This document shows, one piece after another, positions 44,198 to 56,959 of a DNA stretch of 64,000 bases. A program made the translations under genes and the position numbers. Under the pieces are notes generated by a model that made no database searches, was not told the origin of the DNA, and was given only the letters and a program-made list of their open reading frames with translations. The stretch is from Nothopassalora personata (lineage: Eukaryota; Ascomycota; Dothideomycetes; Mycosphaerellales; Mycosphaerellaceae), in NCBI GenBank assembly GCA_033816765.1, contig CM066287.1, forward strand, positions 7,192,001-7,256,000, given 5' to 3'. How positions within the stretch are numbered: the first letter of the stretch is position 1; each line of letters opens with the position of its first letter.

Positions 44198-47100
44198 ATG
44201 GCTGCTAGTAATGACGCCTTGACAAACAGTACGTCCTTTGCCATTGGCTTGGAGCACAACCTTCCGACGGGGCTGTGGTCATCCTCAAGCAATTCATTGA
44301 TGAGTCTGACATCAAATAGCCACTGAAAGCACACAAGCGTCAACCAAAACCCAAGCAAACGGCGTCGAAGAGCCTCACGCGACACCAGAGACCAACGGCA
44401 CATTGACGAATGGGTCATCTACCGATGCAGAGAAGACTCCGGAAGATGGCGAGGCAGTAGGGCAGCCGGCGGATAATGTCTTTCAGCTTACCATCAAGTT
44501 GCCCCATGAGCCAGGACAGACGCAGATAATGGTCTCGAGTCAAGAGCAGGTGCAGGACATTCGCCAGTCGATTGTGGACACGCCGCATACTTTTCAGTAC
44601 TCTTGCTTCCACCTTGAGCACCAGGGCAAGCGCATCAACGACTTTGTGGAGTTGTCGGAAGTACGGGACATTGTCTCAGATCCTGTGTGCAGGCTTGTGG
44701 AGGACCCATACACCGAGGCACAGGCGCGCATGCACGTCGTTCGTGTGCGGGAGCTCATTGGAGCCGCTGGGGACCGGACGGATCTGGTTACTGGCATCGA
44801 TGCGGGTACGAGCTTGTGCGACAGCGTGGAACTTCCGAGCAGCAAGAGCAAGGACGATGGGACCAACCCTGTGAGCCAGTACGATCTCAATGCACCGGGA
44901 TCGATATTTACTCTACTCCCACGCCAGCGAGAGTCCGCGCCGAAGACTGTGAAGAGCATATCTTTATCAGTCTGGAACCCTCCTCCATACAACTTGCGGA
45001 TGCGCGGCCATTTGCTGTACCTTCAGGTTGTGACCAACGAGGGCGAACAGCACTACATCACCTCGCATGTATCTGGCTTCTACGTCAACAAGTCTACAAG
45101 CAACAAGTTTGATCCCGCACCACGCAGCTCACCGAAGTCTGCTTCTGGGCACTCTCTTATCAACTTACTTGCAAAGATCTCGCCTTCATTCGATGCATCG
45201 TTCAAGCGACTGCAGGAATACAATGGCAAGAGGGATCCCCTGTCTTCTTATCAGCTGTCCAATAGCATTCCCGCAGCACCTTGGCTCGTCTCGCCTTTTA
45301 CAGTCCAGAACCACCAAGCAGATCTTGCGCGAACTCAGGAGGCATATCTGCTGGCTGGAGCTGAGAATGCTGAGACCCTTCGTGACTGGAACGAAGAATT
45401 TCAATCGACCCGAGAACTTCCTAAAGAGACTGTACAGGATCGCGTATTCCGCGAACGACTCACAAGCAAGCTCTTTGCCGAATACAACGAGGCCGCTGTG
45501 CGCGGAGCATGTCTGGTAGCCAGAGGTGAGGTCCAGCCTTTGAATCCCACCGAGGCGAGAGACGCCCAGATCTTCGTCTACAACAACGTCTTCTACTCAT
45601 TTGGCGCAGATGGGGTCGGCACTTTCGCAAGCGATGGTGGTGACGAAGCAGCACGTGTTGCTACAGGTAAGGATGTCCAGGGTGTCAAGGCTGTGAACCA
45701 GCTTGATATCGAGGGACTCTTTACGCCGGGCACTGTCGTTGTTGACTACCTTGGTAAGCGTGTGGTTGGTCAGAGTATCGTGCCAGGAATCTTCAAGCAG
45801 CGAGAATCCGGTGAGCACCAGATCGACTATGGAGGTGTGGAGGGTAAGGACGTGATCGCAACTCATGAGTCTTTTGTGCAGCCCTTCAGCGAGCTTAGCA
45901 AGGCTATGCGTGTGAAGAGGCATGCAGTATGGGACAAAGAGTTGAAGAAGCACGAGCTCGAAGCCAGTGTAGAGACCAAGGGTCTCCTTGGCACAGATGG
46001 CAGGAAGTATGTGCTCGACCTGTACAGAGTTACGCCACTCGACGTTGCGTGGCTCGAGAAGCACCGAGGAGACGATCAGACTGACGAGAACCGCTACCCA
46101 CACCGTATGACAGTGCTGCGATCGGAACTCGTCGACGCTTACCGGATCGTGAAGATGCGGGAGTACGTCTCCAAAGAATTGGAGAAGAAGCGAGCGGAGA
46201 ATTTGCAGGCAAGTGCAGGTGCTGAGAAGTCGCTTGAAAATGGTGAGGAGAAGTCGCTTGAAAACGGTGAGCATGGAAAGGATGCCAACGGCGATGCTGT
46301 CGCGAAGAAGGATGGTGAAGAAGAGGTCAAGCCGGCGCAGCCAGAGCAGGAGACCGTGGACGTGTCTGGCTTCTCCTTCACGCTGAACCCAGATGTCTTC
46401 AGCGGCCAACAACCTCAATCTGACGAGGAGAAGGCGGAGTGGGAGCAGGATGAGGCTCTGGTACGCACGGTCTGCGAGTATCTGACAGCCGAAGTCATCC
46501 CACGCTTGGTCCACGATCTCCAGGAAGGCGATGCTGGCTTCCCAATGGACGGCCAAAGCATGGTTCGAGAGATGCACCGTCGCGGTATCAACGTCCGCTA
46601 CATTGGTGAGCTTGCTCGCCTGTGCGCCGAGAAATCTGACAATAAGAGGTTGCAAGCTTTGAGGCAGGTCTGCCAGCAAGAGATGGTTGCACGGGCTTTC
46701 AAGCATATTCTTAACAAGCAGCTCCGTGAATTGCCGCCATGCTTCGCGCAGAGCTGTGTTGCACACTACCTCAACTGCTTGCTTGGCCGTGAACTGAACA
46801 GCTCCCCACAAGCCGACACTGAGGAAGAGCTCAAGACACTGTACCCAGACGTGTCATTCGATTACGAGAAGCAGACGCCCGAAGCGCTGGATAAGGAGAT
46901 CAGACGGCAGATCTCGCTGCGATACCGCTACAAGCTACAAGACGATCTCGTGCAGAGTGGCAAGCAGTTGCAGATGCTACGCGAGCTTTCGAAGAAGCTC
47001 GGCTTCCAGTTCGAGGCCAAGGAGTATGCTTTCACCAAAGAACACATTCTCGGGAGCAAGGACTCATCGGACTCCCTCAGCGTGCCACAGACCAATGGCA

Positions 47101-48227
47101 ACCACGCAAGCGCTGATGGCAGCAGCAAGAAGAAAAAGAAGAAGCAGGCAGACAAGTCTCCAAGCCGTGCGGCTGCCTCTACACCGACATTGGCGCCTAC
47201 GACTTTCCGCCCAGACAATGTTCTCAACATTGTACCCATGGTGAAGGAAGCATCGCCAAAGAGCGTCCTTGCCGAAGAAGCTCTTGAGGCTGGTCGTATG
47301 AGCATTCAGCAAGATCAGAAGGAGCTTGGCCAGGAGCTTCTCCTGGAGAGCTTGAGCTTGCACGAGCAGATCTACGGCATCTTGCACCCGGAGGTCGCCC
47401 GCGTATACTACGCATTGTCAACAATGTACTATGGCCTGGACGAGAAGAACGCCGCTGTTGAGCTCGCTAAGAAGGCCGTCATTGTGTCTGAGCGCACCCT
47501 GGGTGTGGATGACGCAGAGACAGTGCTGGCATACCTGAATCTCAGCTTATTCGAGCATGCTACTGGCAACACCAAAAGTGCCCTTGCGTATGTCAAGCAT
47601 GCGCTGGATCTGTGGAAGATTGTCTATGGTGTTCGTCACCCCGATTCCATCACCACGATTAACAACGCTGCGGTCATGCTGCAAACAATGAAGCAGTTCC
47701 ATGAGTCTCGACTATGGTTTGAGGCATCATTGGACATTTGCGAAGACGTTGCTGGTAGACAGTCCATCAACACGGCGACACTGCTATTCCAGCTTGCGCA
47801 AGCACTGGCACTGGACCAAGATCCCAAGGCCGCTGTCGCCAAGATGCGTGAGAGTTACAGCATCTTCAAGGCTGAGCTCGGGCCAGAGAACCAGAACACC
47901 AAGGAGGCTGAGATGTGGCTCGAGACTCTCACTCACAATGCTGTGAATCAAGCCAAGCAGGCCAATATCCTCCAGAACCGCCGGGTGCTGCTTTCGAGGA
48001 ATGGACGAACATCACCAGTGGCGATGGGCACGAGACCTCAGCCTGCAGTAGGTCAGACAGATGCAGCACCGGCCGTACAGAATTCGGCATCAACGTCGGC
48101 TGGGAGTGGCGGCATTGACAAGCGTAACCTCGACGAGCTGCTCAAGTACATTAATGGTGACGCGGTCAAGCAGACGACGCCGAAGAAGAAGCCAACCAAC
48201 CCTAAGAGGAGGCAGCAGAAGGCTTAG
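44198..48227 (+). CDS. CLU1: clustered mitochondria protein Clu1 (CluA/Tif31)
   Basis: Exon 1 (44198-44228) encodes MAASNDALTN. A 91-nt GTACGT...TAG intron joins exon 2 (44320-48227); 1312 aa, in the normal range. After a Thr/Asn-rich start comes the N-terminal CLU domain (FQLTIKLPHEPGQTQIMVSSQEQVQDIRQ). The GSKF-like part follows (NPPPYNLRMRGHLLYLQVVTNEGE), then the central Clu domain (RVFRERLTSKLFAEYNEAAVRGACLVARGEVQPLNPTE and YVLDLYRVTPLD), the helical eIF3-p135-like region and C-terminal TPR units (about 960-1190: HPEVARVYYALSTMYYGLDEKNAAVELAKKA). A 24-bp duplication near 46220-46268 encodes EKSLENGE twice. Clu1 binds mRNAs for mitochondrial proteins and affects mitochondrial distribution. 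Confidence 0.95.
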
Positions 48228-48740
48228 CTGTGATGCATTGATGTTTCACTGTAGCACGCGCTGTAAATGGTTGGCGGACCTGACGACAGCTCTCATCTCG
48301 AGTGCGCTTGGTTGCTGCGAGGCATTGCATCCATGGTGATAGAAAAAGAGGGTCGGAAGAGAAGCGAGAACGATGTTGTGTAGTACAGTACATGTTCGAT
48401 CACCACTCCTGGATGTTGGAATGCTGTAAAGTATGTACTACATCATGTCTGTACAGTCTGCGCTGTCGCTGGCTTCGTCTTGGCCTCGTCGCCGCGAGCA
48501 CGTGAGCACAGCGAGGACCAAATTATGCCAGAACCTTCCACGGGAGATAAGATTTCGCTTAATCGCTAGCGTGAGGAACCCTGCATAGTGCCGAACGACA
48601 GCAGCGAAAGCGGACGGTGTCTTGTGCTCGTGGTGCCAGGGCTTTTCCCAGGCGTCTTGTGCCACATTTTGCGGAGCGGCTCTTAGTGCACTTCAGGCTG
48701 AGAGCATTTCGAAACTGAGTTGCCGGCGGGAAGTGCACAT
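48228..48740. other. intergenic CLU1 to co-chaperone gene
   Basis: About 510 bp with no recognisable gene; 3' UTR of CLU1 and promoter of the TPR/J-domain gene. Confidence 0.4.
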
Positions 48741-50900
48741 ATGCCGTTTCCCTTCACCAAGAAGAAGCCTTCCAATTGTCCCGTCTCGCCCGCCGAGCCA
48801 CCCGATACCCCGCCGCCCTACCAGCACGACTCGCCGAGTGTGTCGCCGGAGAAGAGCGACGCTACCCACAAGGACAAGAAGAAGAAGAAGCAGCAGAAGA
48901 GCAGCCGGCCGTCGTACTTTGCGAAGGAGCAGCGATTCTCCTGGTCCACCACGACGTCACGCCCGTCGTCCACCAGCGACGAGCACCCGCTGAACCTGCC
49001 GCCCGACGAGTTGCGCCGCCTGAGCCAACTCTCCCACCACACCCGCCACATGGACAGCCGGACCGAGTCGTATGACGGCGGCGTGTCTGTGCCTGAGGAC
49101 CCTATGGAGGAGACGACACCCGCGCCCGAGGCGCCGGGCTCGTTTCCTCAGGCAAACGGCACCGCTACTCCTACCAATGGCGTGAATGGCGACCACAGCG
49201 AGCAGCACCAGCACCAGCACCAGCATCAGCACCAGCAGCAAGCGGACCAGCGCCCAACACCGCCGCCCCACCGAACGCCGAAGAGCCCTTCCCCACCGCC
49301 TCAAGTACGAGAAGAAGAGGCCGAGGCATTCAAGGCCGCGGGCAACAAGCTCTACAAGGCGAGACAGTATGGCAGTGCCATTGACGAGTATACCAAAGGT
49401 GTGTCCTATCACATAATTGTGTCTGCAGCGGCAAATCAGAACTGATGTGAAGTGCTCTAGCTATCGAAGCAAACCCAACATCACCGACCTACCTGTCCAA
49501 CCGCGCAGCAGCGTACATGTCCGCCAACATGTTCGTCCAGGCATTGGAGGACTGCAAGCTGGCAGACGAGCTAGAGCCGAACAACCCCAAAGTACTCCAC
49601 CGAATGGCAAAGATCTACACCTCGTTAGGACGACCGCAGGAAGCATTGGATGTCTACGACCGGATACAACCAGCAGCGACCGCAAAGGACAAGGCACCCG
49701 CCATGGCCATGCAGCAACATCTGACACAGGCTCAGGGGAGCTTAGAGGGCAGCACGAGCGGATCAATGGCGCTGTTTGCGTTGGACCAGGCCGAGAAAGG
49801 TCTTGGCTCGAGCGTGCAGCCACCGCGGAAGTGGAGATTGATGCGTGGTGAGGCATACCTGAAGATGGGAACCGTCAACAGCTTGGGAGACGCACAAAGC
49901 GTGGCCATGTCACTACTTCGAGCGAACCAAGCAGACCCCGAAGCACTGGTGCTAAGAGGAAGAGCATTGTATGCGCTGGGCGAGAACGACAAGGCACTTC
50001 AGCACTTCCGACAAGCGCTATCGTGTGACCCAGACTACAAGGATGCGGTCAAGTACCTTCGGATGGTACAGAAGCTGGATAAGTTGAAGGAAGAAGGTAA
50101 CACCCACTTCAAATCAGGCCGCTACCAACGCGCCGTCGATGTCTACAACGCCGCTCTCGAAGTCGACCCAACCAACAAAGGCACCAACTCCAAAATTCTC
50201 AATAACCGCGCCATGTGCTGGACCCGTCTGAAGCAATACTCCAAAGCCATCGAAGACTGCGACAAAGCCGTTCAGCTGGACCCCACCTACACCAAAGCCC
50301 GCAAGACCCGTGCCAAAGCGCTCGGAGAGTCCGGTGACTGGGAAGAAGCCGTCCGCGCGTACAAGAAGATTGCGGAAGACAATCCTGAAGAACCTGGCAT
50401 CGCGAAGGAGGTCCGAAACGCGGAACTTGAGCTTAAGAAGAACAAGCGGAAGGACTACTACAAGATTCTAGGCTTGGAGAAGGATTGCAGCGAAACGGAG
50501 ATCAAAAAGGCGTACAGGAAGTTGGCGGTGGTGCATCATCCCGACAAGAACCCCGGTGATGCAGAGGCGGAGCATCGATTCAAGGAGATCCAGGAGGCGC
50601 ATGAGACGTTGATCGATCCGCAGAAGAGGGAGAGGTATGATTCTGGTGTGGATCTGATGGAACCTGGTGAGGGTTTCGGTGGGGGAGGATTCCCTGGCGG
50701 TATGGGTGGTATGGGAGGCGGCATGGGCGGAATCGATCCGGAGATGTTGTTCAACATGGTGAGTGAACCGTCACCGGACACGATGGTTGAAGATGCTTAC
50801 GATTTCCCAGATGAACGGGGGTGGTGGCAGCGGTGGGTTTCGCTTCGCCCAAGGCGGTGGATTCGGCGGTCAACGAGGTGGCTTCAGTCCTTTCGGATAG
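48741..50900 (+). CDS. TPR and J-domain co-chaperone (DNAJC7/TPR2-like)
   Basis: Three exons (48741-49398, 49461-50758, 50811-50900) joined by 62- and 52-nt introns give 681 aa. Residues 1-190 are disordered with a Lys run and a His-Gln repeat coded at 49201-49245. TPR units start near 200 ([33 protein letters not shown]) and continue through [27 protein letters not shown] and [24 protein letters not shown]. The J-domain near 565-630 has YYKILGL and the essential HPD in [11 protein letters not shown] Gly-rich [12 protein letters not shown] tail ends in the third exon. DNAJC7 relatives pass clients between Hsp70 and Hsp90. The last exon is supported because unspliced reading abandons the Gly-rich pattern. 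Confidence 0.93.
49201..49245. repeat. CAG/CAC repeat coding His-Gln run
   Basis: Tandem CAGCAC hexanucleotide units inside the first exon of the co-chaperone gene encode alternating His and Gln followed by Gln. Likely length-variable. Confidence 0.8.
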
Positions 50901-51563
50901 AATTCATTTGGAAGCCGCTCCGAATCAGACCGATCGAACTCAAGCATTTGAGATATTGTACAGCATGCGAACGGCTGAGGTGAAAGAGCAAGCGGACCAT
51001 TCGGCGTTTTCGAAGCATCATCGTGCTTTTTCACCCGGTATACACATAGACTGCGTGTTGCGTGATGAGGACAACGGAAGACTATGCATGCATGCATGCA
51101 TCCCGGTGGAGCGTTGGAACGCGAAGTGTGTTATGTATGAGGATTACTTTGGATAACACGATACGATGTAACTATACCCTTTGGCTACTTAGTAGCATGG
51201 CAATTGTTCCCAAGTGCATGATATCTTGACGGGTGCTTGACCGCTGTAGCAATGGCTACTATGGAGTCACCTTGTGATGGATACATCCTCGTCGACAAGC
51301 TGACAACACATGCTCATGCCGATTCGACACCGAAACAGAGCTCGAGCATGTCGGAACGTGGATCACGCCACCAGCGAGAAGATGGCTTGGTAGAAGCATA
51401 GCGTAAGTGATTTAGACTCGGATCGGGATCGTATTCAATGGCGAATGCACGCCTTGTTGCTTCTTGACCTATACTCGATATGCATACACGCTAATCTCAT
51501 GTCGTATACATCGTCGCCCCATGCCGAATTGCCTCAGCGTAGCCTCTCATGATTTTTTCCCCT
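50901..51563. other. convergent intergenic region, co-chaperone / Ohr
   Basis: About 660 bp without a recognised gene, containing a short (CATG)n run near 51083-51101. It lies between convergent genes and so is likely two 3' flanks. Confidence 0.45.
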
Positions 51564-52192
51564 TTACTCAACAGCAACCTCAATGTTCGTGATGACATTG
51601 CCCTCGGTGGCTCTCGAGTACGGACACACCGTCTTCGTCTTGACCACCAACTTCTTCAAATCCTCCAATTTAATATCCTTACCCGTGATCTTCATGTCCA
51701 CCCGAATGCCCAAGTCCAGCTTTTTCAAGTCACCAATGAGGTGCACGTTAGTCTCGATCGTGCTATCGGTATACTTGATGCCGAGAGATGGAGCTGTGGC
51801 ACCCATCTAAAGGTAAGGTAGATTAGCCTAGGTATCTCAGAAAGAAGGGGCAGAAGCCAGGTGCGTTCTGAGTGTGTGTCTCAAGATTTCGCACTATGGC
51901 TACTGTACCTGAGCTTACTCACAGCGCCTTGGAAGCAAGCTCCGTAGCCTGCTGCGAAGAGTTCCTCCGGATTCGTCTTCTTGCCGTCGCCGCCGAGGTT
52001 CGTCGGCATGCCTAGGTCGAGGCTGAAGTGAGGAGATATGGCATGGCCTTGACGGCCGCCGGTAACAGTGGCGTGTGCGGTGGTGAGGGGTGCGTCTGAG
52101 GACCAGTTGAGGAAGCGCTTGGTTGGTGGGGTGAGTGTAGTCAGACGTGGTGCGCTACGGAGGAGCGGGCGGAGGGTGCGGGTTGATGTCAT
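51564..52192 (-). CDS. organic hydroperoxide resistance protein (Ohr/OsmC family)
   Basis: Exons 51923-52192 and 51564-51806 join across a 116-nt GTGAGT...TAG intron at phase 0 to give 170 aa. The N-terminal 28 residues ([27 protein letters not shown]) form a mitochondrial-type presequence. The catalytic peroxidatic motif is in [11 protein letters not shown] (Cys near 86), and the resolving Cys in [13 protein letters not shown] near residue 155. These two Cys and [14 protein letters not shown] match the Ohr subfamily. Ohr enzymes reduce fatty-acid and organic hydroperoxides using lipoylated or thiol partners. Mitochondrial location here is inferred from the presequence. Confidence 0.93.
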
Positions 52193-53253
52193 TGTGGTTT
52201 GGTCGGCGTGGGAGATGCTGTAGAGCTTGTGGTGGTTCGTGAGGATGTTCTTTTTTATTTTGACGGAGAAACACAGTCACGACAGTGAGCTGGAGGTCGT
52301 ACCTGAGCCTCACGAACCGGGGTGTGACGTCGGTCCGGCATTGAGTTTGACGCTTGTGATCCTTGCACGACGCGAAACGTCCTCGAGGCGTGTTGGCCGG
52401 GCTTGCTTCACTCGACTGTCATCTTCTTCGACCTGTTCACATCAGTTGCGCAGCGCGTTCGCTTCCAGATCAAACTGTGGTCAACATAAATCATGAAGAG
52501 ACTCACATTGGGTTGGAACATGATCAGGCGTGTGAAGTGGTGCGGCAGGACAACAACTACCAAAGATCGGGACAAGGAATATTGGTGAAGACGTACCGAC
52601 CTTGATCGATCACTGCCTGGAGCACTCGGTTACTCTCCTTGATCTTGATCGGAGGAGATCGTTGACGATGTTGCAGTTCATTTAGGGGTTGGTGGATAGA
52701 TGCTAGACCGATGAGGCACCAGCGTCGAGTATGGCGAAAGCACCGATACGTCAGTCAAGTCGCAGCATGTACAACCGAGTCTTTGTTGAGAATAGAAGCG
52801 ACACCGACATGGCACGAGCTTCGAGTACATATGGAGGCAGGACCGATGGCGAAACTACGCCGCACAGATCCGAATGGGACCAAATCAGGCATTTGAGGAT
52901 GACAGGTCTACTATAGATAGCCTGCATGTGTGGTGCCAATGAGGTTTTATGAGGGTCGTCTTGCGGTGGTCCCTCAGATCTTTGACTCGATAGTGTCGGA
53001 AGGCAGTTGATATGCGCCTTACAGGCGTCATAGGTGAGAAAGCAGCCTTGGTAGAGCCGCTGCTCAGGAAGACAGAACAAGCGCCACGACTCCCCAGCCC
53101 TAGCCGCTGGGAGTTGTGTCCACCTCACACGCGAATGGCAGGCGACGTGAGAGGCGGCGGCGCCCGGCCCTTACCGCCGGTTATGGTACCGCTTCCCCAC
53201 GCGCGTAGTAAGGCGACGTGTAGAGGGGGGCTGTCAGATGTGGTGGTGGTGTT

Positions 53254-53292
53254 GGGGTTGATATCTGGGGTTGATATCTGGTATTGATATCT
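53254..53292. repeat. 13-bp tandem repeat (GGGGTTGATATCT)x3
   Basis: Three direct copies of a 13-bp unit, the last with two substitutions, in intergenic DNA. Confidence 0.85.
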
Positions 53293-53850
53293 CAAGAGGT
53301 TCGTGAAGAGGAAACAGTTCTTATGTCCGCGTCCGTGCTTTGCCGGCTGTCGGTGTTTCAGATATCTCGAAGAAAGCGGGAAGGCACGTGGAAAGCGGCG
53401 TTGCATGTGAAAGCGAAGGACGGAAGCTTCGACAACGCCAAGCTCAGAGTCAAGCTCACACAGACGCCAGAGGTCACAACTCACGTGCTCAAGCTAATCC
53501 ATAGTGTACGCGGTCACCAATCATGGCAAGCGATTCACCGCGCAAGGCTGACCTCAGCCGCTCTCCAATAGGCTTGCAACATTCGCAAAGCTCAGCCACG
53601 AACAGCGCCAAGACCGTGCAGGAGGACACATCCTTTGATCCTGTTCCTATCTCCAGTGTTACGTATTGGTCAGTCGGTGCTAGAATCCGGATGGGAGTAT
53701 ACTTGTGCGACTCAAATAGCAACACCCAGCTCTGTCGTAGGTGACGATACTAAGCTACTCAGCATAAGGTTCATCAGCCTTTGTCCGATAGCAAGGTAGA
53801 CTATCGCCGCTTCCTGTTTTCGTAGCGCATGACTGCCGTGACTCTGCAGG

Positions 53851-53857
53851 TATATAA
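53851..53857 (+). promoter_or_regulatory. TATA box upstream of the small secreted protein
   Basis: TATATAA lies 172 bp before the ATG at 54023. Transcription would start about 30-60 bp downstream, past the in-frame ATG at 53864, which supports the later start with its signal peptide. A TATA box is typical of regulated rather than housekeeping genes. Confidence 0.55.
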
Positions 53858-54022
53858 GGTCCGATGACACCTGCTCCATCCTCTCAGATCGTAGCGACAA
53901 ACAGTCATAGTCAACGATTTAACACCCCCAGACCAACTCCCATCACCTACCATTCAGCAACGATCCACAGCAGACTCCCGTCATCTACCACTGTGCAACA
54001 CCCCACGAACCTCACACCAAAG

Positions 54023-54373
54023 ATGTTCACCCTCGCCACAACTCTCCTCGCAACTCTAGCGACCTTCAGCACTTTATCTCGCGCCGCTCCACCACCAGTA
54101 CCACTCGGCATCTCCCTCTCCACCGATGTGCATTGCTCAACCCTCACCAGCGGGACACCTACCAGCCTGGTCAATGGAACTTGCTACCCCGTGACCTCTG
54201 GTTTCTCCTCAATGGAAATATATGCGCCACCAACTCAAGGCCTGTTGACAGTGTACGCGACGTGGGAGTGCGTTGAGTCAGAGGACACGCAGTATTTCAG
54301 TACGGAGTATAGGGGGTGCATGAATGGGTTTGAGAGCGTGGGAAGGGCGATTATGTACACGGTTGCTGCTTAA
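54023..54373 (+). CDS. small secreted cysteine-containing protein
   Basis: 116 aa from the ATG at 54023. Residues 1-20 are a clear signal peptide (MFTLATTLLATLATFSTLSRA, cleavage near Ala20-Ala21). The mature protein of about 95 residues has four cysteines (HCSTL, GTCYP, WECVE, RGCMN), which could form two disulphides. An open frame extends upstream to an ATG at 53864, but that start would bury the signal sequence and sits only 7 bp after the TATA box. No family recognised. Size, secretion and even Cys number are effector-like, but that is a suggestion only. Confidence 0.75.
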   Translation: MFTLATTLLATLATFSTLSRAAPPPVPLGISLSTDVHCSTLTSGTPTSLVNGTCYPVTSGFSSMEIYAPPTQGLLTVYATWECVESEDTQYFSTEYRGCMNGFESVGRAIMYTVAA

Positions 54374-54625
54374 CCTGGAAGTGAGTGAAATGGGGAAGGT
54401 GTGACAGCAGGCGTCTTGGGGGTATTGGAGATTGAAGGAGTTTGGTTGAGGAGGTATCTTGGTATCCTGCTCAGCTATTGAAATTCCGACGTCGCTGTCA
54501 AGTCTTTAGCTTGATGGTGCTCTAGTCTTGCCTTCTTTCGGTCTATCCACAACATGACTCGGTAGTTTCAGCTTTCTCCATACCATGCATTGCTTCATCT
54601 TAGCGTGAGTTTGAAGTGCAGTAGC

Positions 54626-56691
54626 CTACTTGTGAGTGACACCCTCCACCGGAATCGGCTCGACGCCAACGACTTCCGCAGCCTTCGGTTGATGAGGCTT
54701 GTTGATTTCATCCTTCATGAACGGGAAAGGTAGCACCTCCTTAATGCTGTAGTTGTCGGTCAAGAACATGCACATGCGATCGATACCCATACCCCAACCA
54801 CCAGTAGGTGGAAGACCAAATTCCATCGAGCGAAGGAAGCCCTCATCGATGTCTGGCACTTCGTCGTCACCCTGCGCCTTCTGGCGCGCCTGCTCCTCGA
54901 AACGGAGACGCTGATCGAAGGGGTCGTTCAACTCAGTGTATGCGTTGATGATCTCCTTCTTGCAGACGAAAGCTTCGAACCGCTCACACAGACCGCTTTG
55001 CGATCGGTGGTATTTGGCGAGAGGGCTCATGAGTTGTGGGTGGCCAGTGATGAATGTAGGGTTGATGCATTTCTCCTCGATGAATTCCCCAACCAGCTTG
55101 TCGATCATGCGTGCGTTAGTAAGAGGCGGTGTACAGACGACACCCGTCTTCTTGCACATGCGTTGCAGGAACTGGTTGCTCTCTTCTGTGTGGAGCTGAT
55201 CGCCGGGTGGGAACTTCTCGCCGCAGGCCTCCTCGAGGGCTGGAATCATCTCGACTGACTTCCATGGCTTGGCCCAGTTGACATCGTACACCTCTCCGGT
55301 TTGGGTTGTGTACTTGGTCTGGAGGCCGCCCGTGACCTCCTTGACCATACCCTCGACAAGCTCCTGTGTGCGATCCATGACGTCGTAGAGATCTGTAAAT
55401 GCCTCGTAGTACTCGCAGGTTGTGAACTCCGGGTTATGTGTAAGATCGATGCCCTATTAATTGTCAGTCGTGGACATAAAATGGACATAACCTGCCAACA
55501 TACCTCATTGCGGAATTGCCGGCCAAGCTCAAATACTCGGTGAATGCCACCCACGACCATCTGCTTCAAGGGAAGCTCGGTGGCGATACGGAGAGCCAAA
55601 GTCATGTCCAGATCATTGTGATGTGTGTTGAAAGGCTTAGCGGTCGCACCACCTGCCGACTTGAGGAGGATTGGAGTCTCAATCTCAAGGAAGCCGTTCT
55701 TCCAGAAGTACTCTCGAACGTATCGAGTAATGTCTGAACGTGCCTTCATGTTCTGGACGGTCCTCTTGTTCATGATGAGGTCCAGATGCCTGTTGCGGTA
55801 TCGCTCCTCTTGATCCTTGAAGCCGTAGTGCTCGGATGGAATCTGGTGCAGACATGGCGAAAGTAGAGTCACCTCTTGTGCGAATATCGACAACTCACCC
55901 GGGTTGTCCTCTCTCTTCGGATTCGTCCGCCCGGGAAATCCCTTCACGCCAATGATGTCTCCGCGGCGTAGGATATCGTGTTGCTGTGCAAATGGGACGC
56001 TCGATGTGCTGTTCTGGTTCTGTGCCATGATCTGGATCTCTGCTCCATCGACTGCGACTTCGTAGAAACGGAGGTTCTCGCCTGATGAACGGATGTTGTA
56101 GATACGGCAGCCAATGCTGATGGTCTTGTCCTCGACCAGCTCGCCCTTCTTGAGGTGGCCATACTCCTTCTCGAAGTTCCGCAGATCGTAGTTGACTGAG
56201 AACTTGTGTGGGTAGGGATTCGGCGAGTTATTCTCCTTCATGTGCTTGACGGCCCTGGATCGAAGCTCGAAGTATTGCTAGACATGATGATGATGAGCGC
56301 GAGACTCTTGACCGTAGCTGGATTGACTACTCACGTTGGGGTTGAGTTGCGACTCATCTTCTCCAGCATCTGCCTTCTTCTTAGCTGCTGGCGGTGCTTG
56401 TCGCGTTGCAGCAGCCTCTGCCTTCTTTGCTTCCTGTGCGCGTATCAGTCTCTGCACACTGTGTACCATACCAGTCTTCTCCTTCCTCTCCGCATATGTA
56501 TCGCGTACCTTCTCTCGTGCCTTCTGCCTCTTTTTGAATTCGGTCTTGGACACCTTCTCGCCAGTTACTTCGTCCAGCACCAAGTTTGGCTGAGAGGATT
56601 CGCCAGTTGCGCCAGTGGTGAGCTCGGAGACCTTGTTCGTGACATCGTTGACTGCATTCTTGACCGCATCGGCGGCCTGTTGTGCTGCCAT
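54626..56691 (-). CDS. KRS1: cytosolic lysyl-tRNA synthetase
   Basis: Three exons (56335-56691, 55504-56277, 54626-55453) joined by 57- and 50-nt introns give 652 aa. The N-terminal 120 residues are a Lys/Ala-rich helical extension ([22 protein letters not shown]) of the type that binds tRNA in eukaryotic enzymes. The OB-fold anticodon domain follows ([26 protein letters not shown]). The class II catalytic core has motif 2 across the second intron ([29 protein letters not shown]) and motif 3 as [16 protein letters not shown]. It charges tRNA-Lys using ATP. Class II LysRS ends in the usual VLPFPFMK region plus a 25-residue tail. It converges on the small secreted protein gene. Confidence 0.97.
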
Positions 56692-56959
56692 GGTTGCTGT
56701 ACACGCGAGAAAGTCGGTCGATGGATGTGGCTGGTGACAATACTAAATTCAAAAAGTGTTCCTTGCAGTCATAGCTTGAACGACAGTCATTGAGGGGAAC
56801 ATAGGTGGGGCACAAATCCGTCTGCTCAAATATTCATGTAATTTGATAGACATTATAAGTCTGAGTACAGACATTTCATTCAAATGACAAGCATATACAC
56901 CAGGAGAGTCCATAGTGCGCGAAGACACAGCTTGTAGTGTACATCCAGCTCCGTCATCC

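Larger units (their letters stand above)
52193..54022. other. 1.8-kb interval without a recognised gene
   Basis: This holds the Ohr promoter on the left, a tandem GGTTGATATCT repeat at 53254-53292, and a TATA-box promoter for the small secreted protein on the right. ORFs up to 125 codons overlap on both strands without recognisable domains. Confidence 0.45.

Noticed and set aside
45597..46811. 404-codon minus-strand ORF inside CLU1
   Set aside because: Antisense shadow of CLU1; translation lacks any recognisable motif.
51083..51101. CATG tetranucleotide run
   Set aside because: Only about four units; too short to report as a separate repeat feature.
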